Assembly: GCA_029262695.1 (NCBI GenBank) | Contig: JAJCYV010000011.1 | Span: 1 to 62,727, forward strand | Reading direction: 5' to 3' | Length of the DNA stretch: 62,727 nucleotides | Origin: Chloroflexota bacterium | Lineage (GTDB): Bacteria > Chloroflexota > Dehalococcoidia > SM23-28-2 > RBG-16-64-32 | Notes under the pieces: model-generated | What the model saw: the letters and a program-made list of their open reading frames with translations, nothing else | Told to the model about the DNA's origin: nothing | Databases searched by the model: none | Position numbers and translations under genes: made by a program | Shown: positions 21,900 to 29,671 of the stretch, in pieces | Position numbering within the stretch: position 1 is the first letter of the stretch | Layout: each line of letters opens with the position of its first letter

Positions 21900-23663
21900 C
21901 TACTGGATGAGGCGCGAGCCTGTCGTCAGCTGTGTGCCGATGGAGTAGAAGATCGGCTCCAGGTCAGCCGACTTCGGTTCGTTGAAGGCGTGACTGGGGT
22001 CGGTGGCCAGTGATGCGAGGAACACCGCCGCGTCCATTTCGAAGTAGGGGCTGCTGGGATCGTCGCGGTCGCACTGGTTCGTGGCGCCCCAGGCGATCGT
22101 GAAGATCTCGATGCCCAGCGCCTTGGCGATGTCAGCGTTGTAGGCAGCCCAGTCGCATGGGCCCTTGTGCTCGTAGGCACCACCGCCGCCGCCGCCACCG
22201 GGCTCCGAGTAGAAGACCTCTGCCGCAACGTAGTCGAGTTCGAACTTGTTTTCGCTGTCGTCCGCGACGTTCGTGACGCGCACGCGGAAGTTGGCGTCGG
22301 ACAGTTCGTCGCGAGTCCAGCTGCGGCCCCAGGTGTCGGTGGCACCGCCGACGAAGTAGGTGGTCCAGTCGTCGTCGACGTCAAAGCTGTATTCGCCGGT
22401 CCAGGTGCTGCCGCCGTCCCAGGAGAGCTCGACGCACATCATCCGCACGTCGGCTTCGTCTTCTTTCTCCCGGGCGTCGAGGCGTATCTTGATGCCTTCG
22501 ATCGTCTCGCCCGATGGGATATCGCCCTGGACGTCGAAGTCCCAGAAATCGTGGCGGTCCTTGGTGCTGCCGTTGCAGCTGACCGAGTTGCTGGTTCCAC
22601 TCTCCTCGTCCTTGGCCTTGCCATCTCCGTCCGAGCAGGCCTTCCAGCCGTCGTCCTCGAAGCCGTCGTTGTCTCCGCTGAGGCTGGTGACCGCGGCGTT
22701 GCTGTCGCAGCCGTGCTGTCCGGTCGAATTGTTGGCCGTGCTACCTGTATCCGGTGCTACGTTGGCGGCACCGTCCGTGACGAGGACGATCCCCCAGGTC
22801 ACTTCCGGGCGGCCGTTGGCAACAAGCTCGGCCGTCGCTGCCTCGATCGGGTTACCCAGGTTGGTGTGCGCGCCCGATGGCCCGCCTCGTTCGACACAAT
22901 TGATCGCGTCGACAGGCGGGCTGAAGTAGTTGAGGACGCCAGGTGATGTCTGGAAGGTGTCGGTCAGCGGGGCGGGCAGCCAGACCTGCGGGTTGTCCCA
23001 GTCCTGGAGGGTCGCGCAATAGTCATCTGGTGTGACCGGGGGTGTCATGGCAGCTGATACTTGCTGGTACTCGTGATTGAAGTTCCCGAACATTGAGAGG
23101 ATGGCGGCCTTGGCCTCGGCGAGGTCAGTGCTCGACATGGATCCACTGTGGTCCAGGACGGTCACGATATCCGCCGGCCCGTTGCCGACGGCGCCGCAGG
23201 CGCCACGACAAGCCCCGGCCGTTGCGTCAACGTCGCAGCCGGTTACCCAGCAGCTGTCGCCGGCGCCGAAGAGGTTGAAGATGCCGCCGAGGAATGCCGG
23301 CGCCGTGCTCGTTGGCGTGACGAAGATGGTGTCGTAGATGCCGGCAGCCTCGTCGCAGACACCCTGCGGACTCGTGCAGGCGAAGCTAATGTCGACGGTG
23401 TTGGGGTCGACGCCATTTGCTGCGACGTAGTCGAGCGCGACCTGCTGAGCGAGGTTGGCGTCGTCGGGCAACTCCTGGGCGCCGGCAAGAGCAGCGGCGT
23501 CGGCCGCTGCCTGGACGGTCTGGCGCTCGTGGATGAAGAAGCCGACGTCCACGACGATCATCACGAGAAGAAGTAGCATCCCCATCATGAGCGCGGCGAG
23601 GACTAGAATCTGGCCCCGCTCCTTGTCGATGACGTCTCTCTGGCCGCGAGTGTTCACTGACAT
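21900..23663 (-). CDS. TadG-like protein with interrupted von Willebrand factor A domain (copy 1)
   Basis: 587 residues. The N-terminus has a TadE/TadG-type membrane segment (about 18-43) with ERGQILVLAALMMG and the following HERQTVQAAADAAALAGAQ signature of pilus-assembly-associated proteins. A vWA domain begins near 165 with the MIDAS motif DHSGS (171-175). The domain is interrupted after GIVLVTDGAAN by about 190 residues containing an Asp-rich, probably beta-sandwich module, then resumes with ALGIEIFTIAWG. A glycine tract precedes that point. Role: extracellular adhesion or Flp/Tad pilus-associated protein; no other tad gene is in view. It is the first of two tandem paralogues about 95% identical. 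Confidence 0.88.
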   Translation of the reverse strand: MSVNTRGQRDVIDKERGQILVLAALMMGMLLLLVMIVVDVGFFIHERQTVQAAADAAALAGAQELPDDANLAQQVALDYVAANGVDPNTVDISFACTSPQGVCDEAAGIYDTIFVTPTSTAPAFLGGIFNLFGAGDSCWVTGCDVDATAGACRGACGAVGNGPADIVTVLDHSGSMSSTDLAEAKAAILSMFGNFNHEYQQVSAAMTPPVTPDDYCATLQDWDNPQVWLPAPLTDTFQTSPGVLNYFSPPVDAINCVERGGPSGAHTNLGNPIEAATAELVANGRPEVTWGIVLVTDGAANVAPDTGSTANNSTGQHGCDSNAAVTSLSGDNDGFEDDGWKACSDGDGKAKDEESGTSNSVSCNGSTKDRHDFWDFDVQGDIPSGETIEGIKIRLDAREKEDEADVRMMCVELSWDGGSTWTGEYSFDVDDDWTTYFVGGATDTWGRSWTRDELSDANFRVRVTNVADDSENKFELDYVAAEVFYSEPGGGGGGGAYEHKGPCDWAAYNADIAKALGIEIFTIAWGATNQCDRDDPSSPYFEMDAAVFLASLATDPSHAFNEPKSADLEPIFYSIGTQLTTGSRLIQ

Positions 23664-23805
23664 AAATGCGCCCTAACAGCTACCAGTAGACAGAAGTAGC
23701 CTGCGGAGTGCTCCTAAACAATAAGATGCGTGAAGAAGCGAGTGGTTTCCGGTGATGACCCACTGGGGGTTATCGTTTGGTTAAGGTGGGGAGTAGACTG
23801 AGCGG

Positions 23806-23844
23806 CTATAGTTCGCCCTCGAGGCCGGCCGCTTCGGCGATCGC
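23806..23844 (-). pseudogene. remnant of the HD-GYP 3' end
   Basis: On the minus strand this stretch encodes AIAEAAGLEGEL followed by TAG, the same C-terminus as the intact HD-GYP protein (25848-27377). It is the left arm of the duplication junction. Flanking sequence at 23700-23805 is a diverged match of the 25748-25843 region. Confidence 0.8.
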
Positions 23845-23893
23845 GGACCACGTGCTGGCGATGAGCGAACTCGTCGGCACGTACAGCCGCTAG
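23837..23893 (+). pseudogene. remnant of the PEBP lipoprotein 3' end
   Basis: Encodes AIADHVLAMSELVGTYSR and TAG, matching the last 18 codons of the PEBP gene (21781-21837) with few changes. It is the right arm of the duplication junction and has no start of its own. Confidence 0.85.
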
Positions 23894-23904
23894 CCGGGCA
23901 CGCG

Positions 23905-23935
23905 AAAGCGCCGCCGTGCTGGACGGCGGCGCTTT
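23905..23935. terminator. duplicated terminator hairpin
   Basis: AAAGCGCCGCCGT (23905-23917) pairs with ACGGCGGCGCTTT (23923-23935), loop of 5 nt. It is the duplicated counterpart of 21850-21880 and terminates the second vWA gene's convergent side. Confidence 0.8.
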
Positions 23936-23954
23936 GATTTGGCTTTCTGATCTG

Positions 23955-25718
23955 TTACTGGATGAGGCGCGAGCCAGTCGTCAGCTGTGTGCCGATGGAG
24001 TAGAAGATCGGCTCGAGGTCAGCCGACTTCGGTTCGTTGAAGGCGTGACTGGGGTCGGTGGCCAGTGATGCGAGGAACACCGCCGCGTCCATTTCGAAGT
24101 AGGGGCTGCTGGGATCGTCGCGGTCGCACTGGTTCGTGGCCCCCCAGGCGATCGTGAAGATCTCGATGCCCAGCGCCTTGGCGATGTCAGCGTTGTAGGC
24201 AGCCCAATCGCACGGGCCCAAGTGTTCGTAAGCGCCGCCTCCGCCGCCTCCGCCGGGCTCCGAGTAGAAGACCTCTGCCGCAACGTAGTCGAGTTCGAAC
24301 TTATTCTCGCTGTCGTCCGCGACGTTCGTGACGCGCACACGGAAGTTGGCGTCGGACAGTTCGTCGCGAGTCCAACTGCGGCCCCAGGTGTCAGTGGCAC
24401 CGCCGACGAAGTAGGTCTCCTCGTCGTCGTCGACGTCGAAGGTGTATTCGCTGGTCCAGGTGCTGCCGCCGTCCCAGGAGAGCTCGACGCACATCATCCG
24501 CAGGTCGGCCTCGTCCTCTTTCTCCCGGGCGTCGAGGCGTATCTTGATGCCTTCGATCGTCTCGCCCGTGGGGATATCGCTCTGGACGCCGAAGTCCCAG
24601 AAATCGTGGCGGTCCTTGGTGCTGCTGTTGCAGCTCACGGAGTTGCTGGTGCCACTCTCTTCGTCCTTGGCCTTGCCGTCGCCGTCCGTGCAGGCCTTCC
24701 AGGGGTCCTTCTGGAAGCCGTCGTTGTCACCGCTGAGGCTGGTGACCGGAGCGTTGCTGCCGCAGCCGTGCTGTCCGGTCGAATTGTCGGCCGTGCTACC
24801 TGTATCCGGTGCTACGTTGGCGGCACCGTCCGTGACGAGGACGATCCCCCACGTCACTTCCGGGCGGCCGTTGGCAACAAGCTCGGCCGTCGCTGCCTCG
24901 ATCGGGCTACCCAGGTTGGTGTGCGCGCCCGATGGCCCGCCGCGTTCGACACAGTCGATCGCGTCGACAGGCGGGCTGAAGTAGTTGAGGACGCCTGGCG
25001 ATGTCTGGAAGGTGTCGGTCAGCGGAGCGGGCAGCCAGACCTGCGGGTTGTCCCAGTCCTGGAGGGTCGCGCAGTAGTCACCTGGTGTGACCGGCGGCGT
25101 CATGGCAGCTGATACCTGCTGGTACTCGTGATTGAAGTTCCCGAACATGGAGAGGATGGCGGCTTTGGCCTCGGCGAGGTCCGTGCTCGACATGGACCCA
25201 CTGTGGTCGAGGACGGTCACGATATCGGCTGGCCCGTTGCCGACGGCGCCGCAGGCGCCACGACAAGCTCCGGCCGTTGCGTCAACGTCACAGCCGGTTA
25301 CCCAGCAGCTGTCGCCAGCGCCGAAGAGGTTAAAGATGCCGCCGAGAAATGCCGGCGCTTTGCTTGTCGGCGTGACGAAGATCGTGTCGTAGATGCCGGC
25401 AACCTCGTCGCAGACACCTTGCGGACTCGTGCAGGCGAAAGTGATGTCGACGGTGTTGGGGTCGACGCCATTTGCTGCGACGTAGTCGAGCGCGACCTGC
25501 TGGGCGAGGTTAGCGTCGTCCGGCAGCTCCTGGGCGCCGGCAAGAGCAGCGGCGTCGGCCGCTGCCTGCACGGTCTGGCGCTCGTGGATGAAGAAGCCGA
25601 CGTCGACGACGGCCATCACGAGAAGAAGGAATAGCCCCATCATGAGGGCGGCGAGGACGAGAATCTGTCCCCGCTCCTTGTCGATGACGTCTCTCTGGCT
25701 GCGAGTGCTTACTGACAT
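23955..25718 (-). CDS. TadG-like protein with interrupted von Willebrand factor A domain (copy 2)
   Basis: 587 residues, same architecture as copy 1: TadE/TadG membrane segment, MIDAS DHSGS at 171-175, inserted Asp-rich module and resumed vWA strand. By eye about 30 residues differ. Differences cluster in the membrane helix (MGLFLLLVMAVVDVG), in the loop around residue 335 (FQKDPW against FEDDGW) and in the inserted module (EET against WTT); the last 115 residues are almost identical. This is the likely parental position, since the HD-GYP gene lies immediately upstream. It has its own upstream region with a palindrome (25735-25748) that copy 1 lacks. Confidence 0.88.
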   Translation of the reverse strand: MSVSTRSQRDVIDKERGQILVLAALMMGLFLLLVMAVVDVGFFIHERQTVQAAADAAALAGAQELPDDANLAQQVALDYVAANGVDPNTVDITFACTSPQGVCDEVAGIYDTIFVTPTSKAPAFLGGIFNLFGAGDSCWVTGCDVDATAGACRGACGAVGNGPADIVTVLDHSGSMSSTDLAEAKAAILSMFGNFNHEYQQVSAAMTPPVTPGDYCATLQDWDNPQVWLPAPLTDTFQTSPGVLNYFSPPVDAIDCVERGGPSGAHTNLGSPIEAATAELVANGRPEVTWGIVLVTDGAANVAPDTGSTADNSTGQHGCGSNAPVTSLSGDNDGFQKDPWKACTDGDGKAKDEESGTSNSVSCNSSTKDRHDFWDFGVQSDIPTGETIEGIKIRLDAREKEDEADLRMMCVELSWDGGSTWTSEYTFDVDDDEETYFVGGATDTWGRSWTRDELSDANFRVRVTNVADDSENKFELDYVAAEVFYSEPGGGGGGGAYEHLGPCDWAAYNADIAKALGIEIFTIAWGATNQCDRDDPSSPYFEMDAAVFLASLATDPSHAFNEPKSADLEPIFYSIGTQLTTGSRLIQ

Positions 25719-25734
25719 AAATCCGCTCCTACAC

Positions 25735-25748
25735 CTGTCAATTGACAG
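25735..25748. promoter_or_regulatory. perfect palindrome upstream of vWA copy 2
   Basis: CTGTCAATTGACAG is a perfect 14-bp palindrome ending 16 nt before the ATG at 25718. The aligned stretch upstream of copy 1 (about 23680-23693) has lost the symmetry. It may be an operator, giving the two paralogues different regulation. Confidence 0.45.
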
Positions 25749-25847
25749 AATGCTTGTAAAGATTAGGATGCCGTGAAGGAGCGTCTGTTTCCCGGTGAGG
25801 ACCCGCTTGAGGGTTACTGTTTGGTGAACGTCGGTGGAAGCCAGTCG

Positions 25848-27377
25848 CTACAGCTCGCCGTCGAGGCCGGCCGCTTCGGCGATCGCCTGCTTCAGCGACT
25901 CGCTCAGCTCGGCGTGCTCTCCGGGGGCCTCTCTGACGCTGGCGAGGTGGCCATGGTGTACCGTGCCGACGAAGCGTTTCTGATAGACGCTGAGGAAGGC
26001 CCGGACGGCGGTTGGGTCGAACTGTGTGCCGCTGTTGCGGAGGACTTCTGCCAGCGCCTGCTCCGCGGGCATGGCGCAGCGGTAGGTGCGGTCCGAGGTC
26101 ATGGCGTCGAAGGCGTCGGCGATCGTGAAGATGCGCGCGCCCAGCGGGATCTCCTCGCCGGCGAGGCCGCGCGGGTAACCCCCGCCGTCGTAGCGCTCGT
26201 GGTGGCAGAGGACGATCTCGCGTGCGGTCTTCAGGAAGTCGATCTTGAGGAGGATCTCGTAGCCGGCGGCGGCGTGGCCGCGCATCGCCTGCCACTCATC
26301 ATCGGTGAGGGCGCCGGGCTTGCGCAGGATGGCGTCCGGCACGGCGATCTTGCCAACGTCGTGGAGCAGCGCGCCCCAGGAGATGTTGCGCCATTCGTCC
26401 GTGTCCTTCTCCATCCCTATCTCGGCGGCGATCGCCAGCGTTAGGTCGGCGACTCGCTCCGAGTGGCCACCGGTCTCGCTGTCGCGCGCGTCGAGGGCGG
26501 CTGAGAGGGAGCGCAGCGTGCCGTCGTAAGCGTTGCGCAGGCTGTCCATAGCGTCGGTCACCTGGCCGTGCGCTTTCTGTAGCTGGCCGTGAGCGTGGCG
26601 GAGGTCGAGCACGTTCTTGGTGGTGCGGTCCAGGTACTGCTTGATCGACAGGCGCATCATCAGCGGCGGCGCGATGAACACGGCGATGCCCCAGAGGCCC
26701 ATCGCCTGGTGGGCAGCGATCACGGCGGTGCCGATTGCGGCGAGGATGACGTAGTGCGGCAGCAGCCAGGGGAAGTGCTCGGCCCAGACCTTCGGCAGCG
26801 AGGAGCGGCTGCTGAGGCCGATGGCGGCCGAAACGAGCAGTGTGTTGACGGCGAAGTTGACGCAGCCGGCGATCGTTGCGGGAAGGAGTATCTGTGGCCA
26901 TTCCAACGCTCCGCCGGTGGCGTAGGTCTGGGGCATCACGGCGGCCGCGGCGGCCGCGGCCAGCATCAGCGCTCCGAAATTGAATGCGGTCTTGCGGAGC
27001 GGTCTCCCGTAGGCCGAGGCGATGATGGCCAGCGGCACGACGATGGCGAGGCCGGGCATTCCGGCGCCTACGACAGTGGCGAAGATCGGTACGATCGCCA
27101 GTGAGACGCGGCTGTCGCCGTAGAGGCTCATGTCGGCGCGTTCGGCGAGGACGGCCAGCGCGGCCATCGCGGCGACGAGTTCCCAGTTCACGCCGTCGGC
27201 GGCGAGCACGCCACCGTAGGCGACGAGCGCCGCCCCGGCGGCGAACGTCAGCAGGACGAGGACGTTGAGGAAGAACGCGCTCGCGCCGCCGGGCGATTCC
27301 GGCGACGCAGAGGCCTCGTCGGGGCGACTGACGCCGGGCACGAAGCCGCGCTCTACAGTTATTCCGAATACTTGCAT
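25848..27377 (-). CDS. membrane-bound HD-GYP cyclic-di-GMP phosphodiesterase
   Basis: 509 residues. The N-terminal half holds about seven to eight membrane helices (28-230, MASE-like sensor), then a short coiled linker (HGQLQKAHGQVTDAMDSL) and an HD-GYP domain (about 285-480): HSERVADLT, LLHDVGKIAVPD, the GYP-equivalent HHERYDGGGYPRGLAGEEIPLGARI (positions about 385-410) and FDAMTSDRTYR. All metal-binding His and Asp residues are present, so it should hydrolyse cyclic-di-GMP. It lies upstream of the vWA genes on the same strand, which fits c-di-GMP control of a surface structure; that is inference. Confidence 0.92.
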   Translation of the reverse strand: MQVFGITVERGFVPGVSRPDEASASPESPGGASAFFLNVLVLLTFAAGAALVAYGGVLAADGVNWELVAAMAALAVLAERADMSLYGDSRVSLAIVPIFATVVGAGMPGLAIVVPLAIIASAYGRPLRKTAFNFGALMLAAAAAAAVMPQTYATGGALEWPQILLPATIAGCVNFAVNTLLVSAAIGLSSRSSLPKVWAEHFPWLLPHYVILAAIGTAVIAAHQAMGLWGIAVFIAPPLMMRLSIKQYLDRTTKNVLDLRHAHGQLQKAHGQVTDAMDSLRNAYDGTLRSLSAALDARDSETGGHSERVADLTLAIAAEIGMEKDTDEWRNISWGALLHDVGKIAVPDAILRKPGALTDDEWQAMRGHAAAGYEILLKIDFLKTAREIVLCHHERYDGGGYPRGLAGEEIPLGARIFTIADAFDAMTSDRTYRCAMPAEQALAEVLRNSGTQFDPTAVRAFLSVYQKRFVGTVHHGHLASVREAPGEHAELSESLKQAIAEAAGLDGEL

Positions 27378-27754
27378 AGTGATATATGGGATTCGAGGCG
27401 AACTCGCCCGTCACCTCATACGACGAAGCACATACGGGAACCGTTGCCGAGCGGAAGAGGTTGCGCGGCAATCTCGCCCATAGGCTGGACTACTCTTCGG
27501 GCGCGTTTAACCGAAAATTCACCGTCGCGTGGGATCCGCCCGGCGTTCCTGACGGGTGGCGGCGGACGCTACAGCGAGGCGGATGAAAACAGCCGAGGAC
27601 GACCCGAGCGATCACGATCCCGTCGTGAAGCCGCTGCGTCTGACTAAGGCATGAGGGCCGCCAGGAGAGATCGCACCGGCGGAGACCGGCGGCGTGTTAG
27701 CTTTCCGGGCGAAAGGAGCCACCCGGCGGCGATCTTCCTTCGGCTGCCCGGAGC
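27378..27754. other. intergenic region (377 bp) without supported gene
   Basis: Lies between the starts/ends of two minus-strand genes (HD-GYP upstream side and the glycosyltransferase stop). Reading frames through it lack ribosome binding sites and look non-coding. I looked for tRNA T-loops and for tRNA-Sec and found none. It probably holds the HD-GYP promoter. Nothing else is recognised. Confidence 0.5.
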
Positions 27755-28975
27755 TCAGGAGCGGGCGCGCACTCTCTTCTTCTCGTCCGGATCCTCCAGC
27801 AACCCGGCCAGCGCGCCGACCAGGACGGCGTTGGCGCCCACCACAATAAGCATCTGGGCTACCGCGGCAATGCTGATGTTGAGATTGCCCGGGTCGGCGA
27901 GCAGCAGCAGCAGGTCCAGCCCAAGGCCAAGGATGACCATGATTGCGCCGCCGGCGATGAACACCTCGAAGCCCAGGTAGCGGTTGTAGAAGCGCACGAT
28001 GGCGTCCTCGTTGGTGATACCGCGGCTGCTGGTGTACAGGCGGGAGGTGAGCCCAAGGAGCAGGGCGTTGATGCCGACGATCACGAAGATGCTGCCGGCG
28101 AACACGGGCTGCCAGGTCCAGTCGCCGATCTCGATCGTGTCATCGCCGAGCGCGGCGGCTTGAATGGCGATGCCGAGGAGTGTCAGGACCGCGCCCGGTA
28201 CGGTGAACATATAGTTGGGGCTGGCCAGGAGCAGGAAACGCAGGTGCCGCCAGCCGTCGCGGAAGGTGTTCAGCTTGGCCTCTCCCAGGCGTTCGGCGTA
28301 TGGCACCGGTACATCGGCGACTTTCAAGCCCCGGCGGGCGGCCTTGAGGATCATCTCCGAGGCGAGTTCCATTCCGTCGGTCTGAAGGTCAAGGCGTTGC
28401 AGGGCATCGCGCGTAAAGGCCCGTAAGCCGCACTGGCTGTCTCCCACCTTGAGCCCGGTAAACAGCCGCAGAAGGGACGAGATGAGCGGCGTGCCGATGT
28501 AGCGATGGCTCCAGGTCATGGCGCCGGGCGCGATCCCGCCTGCGAAGCGGTTGCCGACGGCCATGTCGGTGCCGTCCTCCAGCGGTTTGATGAGCGCGTC
28601 CAACTCGTCGAACGCGTAGGTATCGTCAGCGTCACCCATAACCAGCCATTCGCCCCGGGCCTCTACGAAGCCGCGCCGCAGCGCCGAGCCGTAGCCTGGC
28701 ACAGGTTCGAACAGCACGCGTGCGCCCGCGGCAGCGGCCAGTTCAGGCGAGCCGTCGGTGCAGCCATTATCAACGACGATCACCTCGCCCGCCCGGCCGG
28801 AGCGCTCAAGCCAGCTCAGCGCTTTACGGACGCAGGTCTGTACCGTTTCCTTCTCGTTGAGGCAGGGCATGACTATCGAGATGAAGGGCGTGTCTCTCGA
28901 CGTCGTCGATCCTTGGCCAGTTGTCTGAGTTGCCACGGCTGAACGAATCGTAGTTGGGCAGCATTGTGCGCGCAA
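27755..28975 (-). CDS. family 2 glycosyltransferase with C-terminal membrane helices
   Basis: Up to 406 residues; the start is uncertain (TTG 28975 as given, or GTG 28936). The GT-A domain (about 30-255) has SIVMPCLNEKETV, VVDNGCTDGSPE, the DxD metal site GDADDTYAF and QCGLRAFTRDALQ, as in dolichyl-phosphate mannose/glucose transferases (DPM1/GtrB-like). Four membrane helices (about 250-395) follow, typical of polyprenyl-phosphate glycosyltransferases. It probably loads a sugar on a lipid carrier for surface glycan building, fitting the GtrA flippase 2.3 kb away. Soluble homologues lack the helices. Confidence 0.85.
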   Translation of the reverse strand: MRAQCCPTTIRSAVATQTTGQGSTTSRDTPFISIVMPCLNEKETVQTCVRKALSWLERSGRAGEVIVVDNGCTDGSPELAAAAGARVLFEPVPGYGSALRRGFVEARGEWLVMGDADDTYAFDELDALIKPLEDGTDMAVGNRFAGGIAPGAMTWSHRYIGTPLISSLLRLFTGLKVGDSQCGLRAFTRDALQRLDLQTDGMELASEMILKAARRGLKVADVPVPYAERLGEAKLNTFRDGWRHLRFLLLASPNYMFTVPGAVLTLLGIAIQAAALGDDTIEIGDWTWQPVFAGSIFVIVGINALLLGLTSRLYTSSRGITNEDAIVRFYNRYLGFEVFIAGGAIMVILGLGLDLLLLLADPGNLNISIAAVAQMLIVVGANAVLVGALAGLLEDPDEKKRVRARS

Positions 28976-29069
28976 CCTTCAGGCCTTGACTGAGCCGGTG
29001 CCCTGGCATAGGGTTCGGTCAATCTCGACGGCCACGACGTGATGCCCAGACGCGGCCTGAGCTAAATCT

Positions 29070-29618
29070 GTGAAATCTCTCGACTACTACCTCCGCAACG
29101 CACGTTTCGCCAAAGCTCGGGCATTCATCCGGCCTGCCGACGTGGTGCTCGACATCGGCTGCGATGACGGCTCGCAATTCGAGTCGCTCAGGGGCGTGAT
29201 CAAGTACGGGGTCGGTGTAGACCCAACACTGACGGGCCAGAGAGACAGCGACCTGTACAGCCTGTACCCTGGAGCCTTTCCGGAAGCTGTCCCAGAGGGC
29301 ACCACGTTCGACGTGATCACAATGCTCGCAGTTCTCGAGCACATCTCACCGGCTGAGCAGGCGCGGCTTGGTCAGCTCTTCCACGATCTTCTGAACCCCG
29401 GCGGGCGCGTCGTCCTGACCGTGCCGTCGCCTCGAGTCGACGATATCCTGCACGTCCTGGTGAAGCTGCGTCTCATCGACGCTATGAAGTTGCACGAGCA
29501 CTACGGCTTCAAGGTGGAGGAGACTGAGAGGCTGTTCTGCGCGCCGCTTTTTCGAACCCGTGTCAAGCGCAAGTTCCAGCTTGGTCTGAACAACCTCTTC
29601 GTATTCGATCGCGTTTGA
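29070..29618 (+). CDS. class I SAM-dependent methyltransferase
   Basis: 182 residues from GTG 29070. The SAM-binding motif I is VVLDIGCDDGSQFE (about 25-38) with GVGVDPT (strand 2), FDVITMLAVLEHI and the LLNPGGRVVLTVPSP strand-4/5 region, as in small-molecule or sugar methyltransferases. It is divergent from the glycosyltransferase and convergent with the GT-C-like gene, so it likely methylates a glycan precursor or related metabolite, but the substrate is open. The acidic residue in GCDDGS replaces the usual glycine of GxGxG, a tolerated variant. Confidence 0.82.
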   Translation: MKSLDYYLRNARFAKARAFIRPADVVLDIGCDDGSQFESLRGVIKYGVGVDPTLTGQRDSDLYSLYPGAFPEAVPEGTTFDVITMLAVLEHISPAEQARLGQLFHDLLNPGGRVVLTVPSPRVDDILHVLVKLRLIDAMKLHEHYGFKVEETERLFCAPLFRTRVKRKFQLGLNNLFVFDRV

Positions 29619-29671
29619 ACGCAACCGTCGCGGCGGTCTGACGAACTATGAAGCGTTGACCGGTGAGCCGG

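Larger units (their letters stand above)
21781..23844. repeat. tandem duplication, unit 1
   Basis: From the PEBP 3' end (GCGATCGC at 21781) through the terminator and the first vWA gene to the junction GCGATCGC at 23837-23844: about 2056 bp. The second unit (23837-25886) has the same order. At the junction the left side matches the end of the HD-GYP gene and the right side the end of the PEBP gene. Confidence 0.85.
23837..25886. repeat. tandem duplication, unit 2
   Basis: From the junction to GCGATCGC at 25879-25886 in the HD-GYP gene, about 2042 bp. It contains the PEBP remnant, a copy of the terminator and the second vWA gene. Confidence 0.85.

Noticed and set aside
26930..26970. GCGGCCGCGGCGGCCGCGG tract as regulatory repeat
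   Set aside because: It encodes an alanine run in a membrane helix of the HD-GYP protein; explained by codon usage.
27378..27754. tRNA or tRNA-Sec gene in the 377-bp gap
   Set aside because: No T-loop GTTCRA context or acceptor-stem pairing was found on either strand.
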